Shown: in pieces, positions 58,098-64,000 of the stretch
How positions within the stretch are numbered: the first letter of the stretch is position 1
How the letters are laid out: each line of letters opens with the position of its first letter
NCBI RefSeq assembly: GCF_014192415.1
Contig: NZ_JACHXY010000002.1
Location: forward strand, 372,001 to 436,000
DNA from: Microbacterium proteolyticum
Lineage (GTDB): Bacteria; Actinomycetota; Actinomycetes; Actinomycetales; Microbacteriaceae
Direction: 5' to 3'
DNA length: 64,000 bases
Translations under genes and position numbers: made by a program
The notes under the pieces: generated by a model
The model's database searches: none
Told to the model about the DNA's origin: nothing
The model's input: the letters and a program-made list of their open reading frames with translations, nothing else

Positions 58098-58511
58098 TCA
58101 TTCTCCGTTCGAGAGGTCGGGGTCAGCGGCCCGCCGCGCATTCGCGCGATCGAGGGCCGCTCCCTTGATCGTCGCATACGCCCACATGCCGCCGAAAATG
58201 AGCGCGACCACGGCAAGGGCGGGAACGAGGAACCCGCCGAGCAGCAGAAGCACCTGCAGACCCCATCCGGCGAACAGGGCCCAGCGGTGACGGAGCATCC
58301 CCGAGACGGCGACCATGGCGATCGCCATCACGACGCCGCCGACGATGCCCCACCACGGCTCGATCCCGAACGGCAGCACCTTGAGGCCGTAGACGACCAG
58401 GCCACCGAGGAAGACGATGACCGACTCGAAGCCGAGCACGACGGCGCCGAGCGATTCCTGCGCGCCGCGGTGACGGCGGGGGCGCGGCGCGCGGGGTTCG
58501 CGGGGGCTCAT
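58098..58511 (-). CDS. DUF4233 domain-containing membrane protein
   Basis: A 137-residue protein with an Arg/Pro-rich N-terminus ([18 protein letters not shown]) and three to four hydrophobic helices (AVVLGFESVIVFLGGLVVYG, WWGIVGGVVMAIAMVAVSG, LLLLGGFLVPALAVVALIFG in separate blocks). DUF4233 is conserved next to folC in actinobacteria; function unknown. ATG overlaps the folC stop by 4 nt. Confidence 0.88.
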   Translation of the reverse strand: MSPREPRAPRPRRHRGAQESLGAVVLGFESVIVFLGGLVVYGLKVLPFGIEPWWGIVGGVVMAIAMVAVSGMLRHRWALFAGWGLQVLLLLGGFLVPALAVVALIFGGMWAYATIKGAALDRANARRAADPDLSNGE

Positions 58512-59860
58512 GCCTGCCACCCCGACTTCCAGTCCTCCAGCGCGGACAGACGCACAGCCTCGCCGGCCAGCACGACGGAGCCGGCGATGACGACGGCGCG
58601 GCGGTCCGACTCCACAGCCCACGCGCGCGCTGCGTCGGCGGCGTCTTCGAGGGTAGGGTGCACGGTCACGGGGAGGTCGGACGCCTCGGCGACGTCGGCG
58701 ATCACGTCGGGGTCGGTGGCGCGGTCGCTGTCGGGCGCGGTCGCGAAGACACGCGCCACGGCGGGTACGAGCGCCGACACGATGCCGACGGCATCTTTTC
58801 CATCGAGGATGCCGATCACGGCACCCCACTCGTCGATGTCGAACGCCTCGTCGAGGGCCGTGACCAGGGCCTGCGCCCCGTGCGGGTTGTGGGCGGCGTC
58901 GACGAGCACGGTCGGCGCGGTGCCGACGAGCTGCAGGCGGCCGGGCGAGGACGCATTACCCAGGCCGTCGGCGACCACCTCGGCGGCCAGCGGCTGCGTG
59001 CCGCCGCCGATGAGCGACTCGACCGCGGCCACCGCCAATGCGGCGTTGCGGCCCTGGTGCGCGCCGTACTGCGGCAGGTAGAGCTCGGCGTAGGTGCCCG
59101 CCACCCCGCGGATGGAGAGCTGTTGCCCGCCCACCGCGAGGGTCTGCGCCTCGAGCGCGAAACCGTCGCCCTCGACGGACACCGTCGCACCCTCTTTCTC
59201 GGCGCGAGCACGGATGACGCGGAGCGCCTCGTCGGGCTGCGCGGCCGAGACGACCGCGGCGCCGGGCTTGATGATCCCGGCCTTGACCGTGGCGATCTCG
59301 GCGATCGTCGAGCCCAGCCGGTCGACGTGGTCGATGTCGATGGGCGTGAACACGGCGACGTCGCCGTCGGCGGTGTTCGTGGAGTCCCACTCCCCTCCCA
59401 TGCCGACCTCGAGCACGAGCACGTCGATGGGCGCGTCGGCTGCGACGACGAAGGCGAGCACGGTGAGCAGCTCGAAGAACGTCAACGGGGCGTCTCCGGC
59501 CGCGGCGAGCTCGGCGTCCACCATGCCGACGAACGGCTGGATCTCGTCCCACGCGTCGGCGATCGCGGCATCCGCCACGGGTTCTCCGTCGATGAGGATG
59601 CGCTCGGTGAAGCGTTCGAGGTGGGGGCTGGTGAACAGGCCCGTCCGAAGCCCCATGGCACGCAGCAGGCTCTCGATCATGCGACTGGTCGAGGTCTTGC
59701 CGTTGGTCCCGGTGACGTGGATCACGCGATACGTGCGCTGCGGGTCGGCGAGAAGCTCGAGCACGCGGCGGGTGCGCTCGACGCGCGGCTGCACCCACTG
59801 CTCGCCCTGTCGCTCCAGCAGCGCTCCGTAGACGGCGTCCGCCCTGGTGCGGTCGCTCAT
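58508..59860 (-). CDS. folC: Dihydrofolate/folylpolyglutamate synthase
   Basis: A 450-residue Mur-ligase-fold enzyme adding glutamate to folates. P-loop [10 protein letters not shown] (50-59), magnesium and substrate loops in [14 protein letters not shown] (the E. coli-like GRLDATN is altered) and C-terminal DAAHNPHGA. Its ATG overlaps the ileS stop by 4 nt. With pabB in this window it belongs to folate synthesis. The order ileS-folC-DUF4233-ndk is conserved in Actinobacteria. Confidence 0.96.
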   Translation of the reverse strand: MSDRTRADAVYGALLERQGEQWVQPRVERTRRVLELLADPQRTYRVIHVTGTNGKTSTSRMIESLLRAMGLRTGLFTSPHLERFTERILIDGEPVADAAIADAWDEIQPFVGMVDAELAAAGDAPLTFFELLTVLAFVVAADAPIDVLVLEVGMGGEWDSTNTADGDVAVFTPIDIDHVDRLGSTIAEIATVKAGIIKPGAAVVSAAQPDEALRVIRARAEKEGATVSVEGDGFALEAQTLAVGGQQLSIRGVAGTYAELYLPQYGAHQGRNAALAVAAVESLIGGGTQPLAAEVVADGLGNASSPGRLQLVGTAPTVLVDAAHNPHGAQALVTALDEAFDIDEWGAVIGILDGKDAVGIVSALVPAVARVFATAPDSDRATDPDVIADVAEASDLPVTVHPTLEDAADAARAWAVESDRRAVVIAGSVVLAGEAVRLSALEDWKSGWQA

Positions 59861-62800
59861 GCGGGGGCTCCGATCCGCGCGACAGCGACCGTGACGGCGC
59901 CCACGTTCGCGTAGGTCTTGGCGGCGATGACGGTCTCGAACTCGGGATCGGTGACGGTGCCACGTTCGATGAGTCGTTGCGTGCGGCTGGCGAGCAGGAC
60001 GCCTTCGGCGAGGGTCTCGGATGCCACGCCCGCGACGTCGAACGCCTGGGCGACGGCGGCGGCGTCGCCGTCGTCGTCGAACGTGAGGGTCAGCGAGATG
60101 CGGTCGCTCACGTCGAATCCGGCGGCCTTGCGGGTGTCCTGGATGCCGCGGATCATGTCGCGCGCCAAGCCCTCGGCCTCGAGCTCGGGAGTGGTGACGG
60201 TGTCCAGCAGCACGAATCCTCCGGAGGCCAGCACCGCCAGCGCCTCGCCCTCGGGGCGACCCGCGGTCTCGACGACGAGGTCGTACTCGGCGGGCTCGAG
60301 CGGGATGCCCCCGGCGACCACCTGCCCGTCGGCCTCGCTCCAGTCGCCTTCACGCGCGGCCTTGATCGCCTGCTGCACCTGCTTGCCGAGGCGCGGACCC
60401 GCCGCCCGAGCGTTGACCGACAGGCGGTGGGTGATGCCGTACGCGGCGGCGGTCCCCTCCTCCAGCGCGACCTGCTCGACGCTCTTGACGTTGAGTTCTT
60501 CGCGCAGGATGTCGTCGAATTGCGCCAGGCCGCCGGCATCCGTCGTCACCACCGTGAGCCGCGGCAGCGGCAGGCGCACGCGCTTGCCCTCGCGCTTGCG
60601 GAGGGCGTTGGCGACGCTCGAGACCTCGCGGACGGCGTCCATCGCGGCGCGGATGTCCTCGGATGCCGGGAACACCGACGCGTCGGGCCAGTCGGTCAGG
60701 TGCACGCTGCGCCCGCCCGTCAGACCCTGCCAGACGCGTTCGGTCACGAGCGGCAGAAGCGGGGCGGCGACGCGCGTGAGCGTCTCGAGCACTGTGTACA
60801 GGGTGTCGAAGGCCTCGCGGCTGGACGGGTCGTCGGTCACCCCCACCCAGAAGCGGTCGCGCGAGCGGCGGATGTACCAGTTCGTCAGCACCTCGCCGAA
60901 GTCGCGGAGGCGCTCAGCGGCGGTCGTGGAATCGAGGCCCTCGAGGTCGGCGGCGACATCACGCACGAGGTCGCCGGTGAGGGCGAGGATGTAGCGGTCG
61001 AGCACATCGGTGGAGTCGGTGCGCCACTGCGCCTCGTAGCCGTCGGGCCCCGACGCATTCGCGTACGTCGCGAAGAAGTACCACGCGTTCCACAGCGGCA
61101 GCAGGAACTCGCGCACGCCGGAGCGGATGCCCTCCTCGGTCACGACGAGGTTGCCCCCGCGCAGCACCGAGCTCGACATGAGGAACCAGCGCATGGCATC
61201 CGAGCCGTCGCGGTCGAACACCTCGCGCACGTCGGGGTAGTTGCGCAGCGACTTCGACATCTTCTGCCCGTCGTTGCCCAGCACGATGCCGTGGCACGAC
61301 ACCCCGGTGTACGCGGGGCGGTCGAACAGCGCGGTCGAGAGCACGTGCATCACGTAGAACCACCCGCGGGTCTGCCCGATGTACTCGACGATGAAGTCGG
61401 CCGGGGCGTGCTCGTCGAACCACTCGTGGTTCTCGAACGGATAGTGCACCTGCGCGAACGGCATGGATCCCGAGTCGAACCACACGTCGAGGACGTCTTC
61501 GATGCGACGCATCGTGGACCGGCCGGTCGGGTCGTCGGGGTTCGGGCGAGTGAGGTCGTCGATGTAGGGGCGGTGCAGGTCGACCTCGCCGTCGGCGTTC
61601 ACCGGCAGGCGGCCGAAGTCGGCCTCCATCTCGGCGAGCGAGCCGTACACGTCGACGCGGGGGTAGTTCGCATCGTCGCTCTTCCACACCGGGATGGGCG
61701 AACCCCAATAGCGGTTGCGGCTGATCGACCAGTCGCGAGCGCCCTCGAGCCACTTGCCGAACTGGCCCTCCTTGACGTTCTCGGGCACCCAGGTGATCTG
61801 CTGGTTGTTCGCCAGCAGGTCGTCCTTGATGTCGGTCACGCGGACGAACCAGCTCGAGACGGCCTTGTAGATGAGGGGGTTCCGGCAGCGCCAGCAGTGC
61901 GGGTACGAGTGCTCGTAGGACGCCTCGCGGAGCAGACGTCCGGCCTGCGTGAGCAGGCGGATGAGCGGGCGGTTCGCCTCGAACCAGAGCTCTCCCGCCA
62001 CATCCGTTACGGCCGAGAGGAACCGGCCGCCGTCGTCGAGCGAGATGATCGTGGGAAGGCCCGCGGCATCCGCGAGTCGCTTGTCATCCTCGCCGTAGGC
62101 CGGAGCCTGGTGCACGATGCCGGTGCCATCCGACACGGTGACGTAGTCGTCGGCGAGGATCTTCCACGCGTTGTGCGTTCCCCACGTCTCGGCGTCGGCG
62201 TAGTAGTCGAAGAGGCGGTCGTAGGAGACGCCTTCGAGCTCGGCGCCCGAGATGGTCGTTTCGACGGCCGCGCGGGCGGCATCCGGAGTCTCGTATCCGA
62301 GGTCCTTCGCGTAGTTCGCCAGCAGGTCTTCGGCGAGCAGGTATCGGTGCGCGACGGCCTCGAAAGCCTCGTCGGCCGTGCCGTCGGGTGCGCGGTGCAC
62401 GTCGGCGGCGCCGTTCGGGCCGCCCTCGATCACCGCGTACCGGATGCCGGGGCCCACCGCCAGGGCGAGGTTGGTGGGGAGGGTCCACGGGGTGGTCGTC
62501 CACGCCAATGCCCGGACGCCCGTGAGGCCCAGCGCCTCGGCCTTGGCGCCGACGAGCGGGAACGTCACGGTGACCGAGGGGTCCTGACGCATCTTGTAGA
62601 CATCGTCGTCCATGCGCAGCTCGTGCGTGGACAAGGGCGTCTCGTCGCGCCAGCAGTACGGCAGCACACGGTAGCCCTCGTAGGCGAGGCCCTTGTCGTG
62701 CAGTGTCTTGAAGGCCCAGAGCACGCTCTCCATGTAGGTCGTGTCCAGCGTCTTGTACCCGCGTTCGAAGTCGACCCAGCGCGCCTGGCGCGTGACGTAC

Positions 62801-63285
62801 TCTTCCCAGTCGCGCGTGTACTCGAGCACCGACTCGCGGGCCTTGGCGTTGAAGGTCGCCACGCCCATCGCCTCGATCTCGCCCTTCTCGGTGATCCCCA
62901 GCTGCTTCATCGCCTCGAGCTCGGCAGGAAGACCGTGGGTGTCCCACCCGAAGACGCGGTCGACCTTCTTGCCGCGCATGGTCTGGAAGCGCGGGAAGAC
63001 ATCCTTGGCGTAGCCGGTGAGCAGGTGCCCGTAGTGCGGCAGTCCGTTCGCGAACGGCGGGCCGTCGTAGAACACCCAATCCTCGGCGCCCTCGCGGTTG
63101 GCGATCGAGGCGCGGAAGGTGTCGTCGGTCTTCCAGTACGCGAGCGTGTCGTTCTCGATCGCCGGGAAGCGGGGGCTCGGGACGACGGATGCCGGGGCCC
63201 GATGCGCGGCATCCGGGGTCGGGGCGTCGCCGGTCGCGGCAGGGTCGGCAGCCGGGCCGAAGGATGAGGGGCGTGGGTAGGTCAT
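59857..63285 (-). CDS. ileS: Isoleucyl-tRNA synthetase (eukaryote-like IleS2 type)
   Basis: A 1142-residue class I synthetase. HYGH (84-87) in [17 protein letters not shown] and KMSKS at about residue 674 ([13 protein letters not shown]) are intact; the editing domain has the Thr-rich [13 protein letters not shown] block. The length, the sequence around HYGH and the absence of a C-terminal zinc ribbon place it with the IleS2 type, which is naturally mupirocin-tolerant in characterised cases. The [13 protein letters not shown] follows CGGAGTG. Controlled by a T-box directly upstream and coupled to folC. Confidence 0.96.
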   Translation of the reverse strand: MTYPRPSSFGPAADPAATGDAPTPDAAHRAPASVVPSPRFPAIENDTLAYWKTDDTFRASIANREGAEDWVFYDGPPFANGLPHYGHLLTGYAKDVFPRFQTMRGKKVDRVFGWDTHGLPAELEAMKQLGITEKGEIEAMGVATFNAKARESVLEYTRDWEEYVTRQARWVDFERGYKTLDTTYMESVLWAFKTLHDKGLAYEGYRVLPYCWRDETPLSTHELRMDDDVYKMRQDPSVTVTFPLVGAKAEALGLTGVRALAWTTTPWTLPTNLALAVGPGIRYAVIEGGPNGAADVHRAPDGTADEAFEAVAHRYLLAEDLLANYAKDLGYETPDAARAAVETTISGAELEGVSYDRLFDYYADAETWGTHNAWKILADDYVTVSDGTGIVHQAPAYGEDDKRLADAAGLPTIISLDDGGRFLSAVTDVAGELWFEANRPLIRLLTQAGRLLREASYEHSYPHCWRCRNPLIYKAVSSWFVRVTDIKDDLLANNQQITWVPENVKEGQFGKWLEGARDWSISRNRYWGSPIPVWKSDDANYPRVDVYGSLAEMEADFGRLPVNADGEVDLHRPYIDDLTRPNPDDPTGRSTMRRIEDVLDVWFDSGSMPFAQVHYPFENHEWFDEHAPADFIVEYIGQTRGWFYVMHVLSTALFDRPAYTGVSCHGIVLGNDGQKMSKSLRNYPDVREVFDRDGSDAMRWFLMSSSVLRGGNLVVTEEGIRSGVREFLLPLWNAWYFFATYANASGPDGYEAQWRTDSTDVLDRYILALTGDLVRDVAADLEGLDSTTAAERLRDFGEVLTNWYIRRSRDRFWVGVTDDPSSREAFDTLYTVLETLTRVAAPLLPLVTERVWQGLTGGRSVHLTDWPDASVFPASEDIRAAMDAVREVSSVANALRKREGKRVRLPLPRLTVVTTDAGGLAQFDDILREELNVKSVEQVALEEGTAAAYGITHRLSVNARAAGPRLGKQVQQAIKAAREGDWSEADGQVVAGGIPLEPAEYDLVVETAGRPEGEALAVLASGGFVLLDTVTTPELEAEGLARDMIRGIQDTRKAAGFDVSDRISLTLTFDDDGDAAAVAQAFDVAGVASETLAEGVLLASRTQRLIERGTVTDPEFETVIAAKTYANVGAVTVAVARIGAPA

Positions 63286-63292
63286 GTCACTC

Positions 63293-63475
63293 CGCGGGTC
63301 GAGGTCTGCTCGCCGGGACGATCCATGCGGACCGCGGTACCACCCTGCATTGCGCACCCTCGCGAGTGCGCCGCTCTCACTGCGGCTGTGACGGGCCTGC
63401 CCCGCGCGGTTCTACTCAGGGTCTGGACCCGTTTCTTCCGCGAGCTCCCCGGTGATGGCCGGATCGGTGCTGATG
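63293..63475 (-). promoter_or_regulatory. T-box riboswitch (Ile, actinobacterial, translational) for ileS
   Basis: The T-box sequence AGGGTGGTACCGCGG is present at 63346-63332. A very short stem I contains CCGGCCATCACCGG with ATC, an Ile codon, as specifier at 63456-63454, followed by the conserved GGGGAG...CGGAAGAA stretch. The T-box CCGCGG (63337-63332) can pair with the CCGCGG at 63297-63292 that covers the ribosome binding site. Uncharged tRNA-Ile would free it, so control is of translation; no terminator is seen. Confidence 0.93.
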
Positions 63476-63687
63476 GGCCAAGTCTACGCGCTCACCGCGT
63501 CCGGCGCGGCGGCCCCGTGCACACGGGGCTGCTCCCCCTCGAGTGTCCACGGCACCCGGACGGTCGTGCGATGGGCCGAACATCGTCGAGTGTCCACGAC
63601 ACGCCGCTCGCGCCCGGCGGATGCGGCGCGTCGTGGACACTCAACGGCCGGCCCGGTCCCTCGACTCAGCGGGTGAGCCGCGCGGGC
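63476..63687. other. Gap between ileS leader and ABC gene
   Basis: Non-coding by inspection. Its main feature is a cluster of GAGTGTCCACG words (63541-63551 and 63588-63598 forward, with the inverted copy at 63630-63642). The rest has no recognisable gene. Confidence 0.5.
63588..63642. repeat. 20-bp inverted repeat with GAGTGTCCACGAC arms
   Basis: Arms 63588-63607 and 63623-63642 are complementary with one mismatch (13 outer bases perfect, GAGTGTCCACGAC/GTCGTGGACACTC) around a 15-nt loop. A further partial copy lies at 63541-63551. No T-run follows on the minus strand beyond the ABC gene. Confidence 0.7.
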
Positions 63688-64000
63688 TCACGCGCGGAGA
63701 CCGGCGGCGGCCAGCAGCTCCCGCGTGAAAGGATGCCGCGGAGCGGCGAACACGCGCGGCACGGGACCCGCGTCGACGACCCGTCCGTCCTTCATCACGA
63801 TCACGTCGTCGGCGACCGCCGCCACCACGTCGAGGTCGTGGGTGACGAAGACCATCGCCAGCTCCCGCTCGCGCTGCAGGTCGAGCAGCCGTTCGAGGAT
63901 CCGCGATCGCACCGTCGCGTCGAGCGCCGAGACGGGTTCGTCGAGCACGAGCAGATCGGGCGACGCCGCCAGGGCCCGGGCGATGGCGACGCGCTGGCGC
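63688..64000 (-). CDS. Oligopeptide/nickel-type ABC transporter ATP-binding protein, C-terminal part
   Basis: About 103 residues at the right edge (gene start outside the window). Visible are the end of the signature region RQRVAIARALA, Walker B LLVLDEPVSALD, the switch VTHDL and the Dpp/Opp-type tail RVFAAPRHPFTRELLAAAG, which is characteristic of peptide-transport ATPases. The catalytic Glu and switch His are intact, unlike the orphan ABC protein at 2.4-3.1 kb. Permease genes would lie beyond the window. Confidence 0.9.
   Translation of the reverse strand, partial: RQRVAIARALAASPDLLVLDEPVSALDATVRSRILERLLDLQRERELAMVFVTHDLDVVAAVADDVIVMKDGRVVDAGPVPRVFAAPRHPFTRELLAAAGLRA

Noticed and set aside
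59977-63267. 1096-codon plus-strand frame opposite ileS
   Set aside because: Shadow of ileS; no motif, no ribosome binding site, and composition is as for other antisense frames.

Overview
This 64 kb window is a high-GC (about 70% G+C by eye) actinobacterial chromosome segment. It is most likely from Microbacterium or a close relative in the Microbacteriaceae. The evidence is gene order (ileS-folC-DUF4233-ndk, then rne, then rplU-rpmA-obgE-proB-proA-nadD-rsfS; lepA-DUF1990-hemW-hrcA-dnaJ-rsmE; HIT-phoH-ybeY-corC-era), an actinobacterial leuA leader peptide, an actinobacterial ileS T-box with a very short stem I, and frequent leaderless genes. It is core chromosome: no insertion sequence, prophage, rRNA or CRISPR array was found. 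Most genes lie on the minus strand.

Layout. 1-2.3 kb: a glutathionylspermidine-synthase-like gene (cut by the window edge) behind a YgiB-like lipoprotein, glutaminase, and tRNA-Asn. 2.3-10 kb: an orphan ABC ATPase, then dnaG-dgt-dus, a FrnE-type DsbA protein, and uppS-recO. 10-15.7 kb: a TRIC-type membrane protein, a MOSC protein, a methyltransferase, leuA with its leader-peptide attenuator, a GNAT remnant and a quinone oxidoreductase. 15.8-19.9 kb: the era-corC-ybeY-phoH-HIT operon. 20-23 kb: rsmE-dnaJ-hrcA behind a perfect CIRCE operator. 23.4-27 kb: hemW-DUF1990-lepA. 27-34 kb: an alpha/beta hydrolase, rpsT, a small unknown gene, holA, comEC-comEA and a DUF2087 protein. 34-41.6 kb: leuS, pabB divergent from DedA and App1, SRAP with an uncharacterised partner, and tRNA-Ala. 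41.8-46.4 kb: an MHS-family permease divergent from a two-component system fused in one operon to a TAXI binding lipoprotein. 46.5-53.2 kb: the rplU-to-rsfS operon. 53.4-63.3 kb: DUF4031, RNase E/G, VKOR, ndk, DUF4233, folC, ileS with its T-box. The window ends inside an oligopeptide-type ABC ATPase.

The genes form three broad functional groups: replication and nucleotide hygiene (dnaG, dgt, holA, recO, ndk), translation and ribosome assembly (leuS, ileS, rpsT, rplU, rpmA, era, obgE, ybeY, rsmE, rsfS, lepA, dus, two tRNAs), and biosynthesis (leuA, proAB, folC, pabB, nadD, uppS, hemW). Adjacent genes are repeatedly joined by ATGA, GTGA or TGATG overlaps, which implies translational coupling.

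The most unusual signal is not a gene. The heptamer GGATGCC and its complement GGCATCC occur about 113 times, in coding and non-coding DNA, in nearly equal orientation and in several reading frames. I estimate about 15 would be expected by composition. Other points of interest are a consistent leaderless promoter architecture, a 16-nt element shared by the rplU and rpsT promoters, the sensor/TAXI/permease locus with an 11-bp-spaced operator, and several operon-boundary spacers that each carry their own short inverted or duplicated motif.
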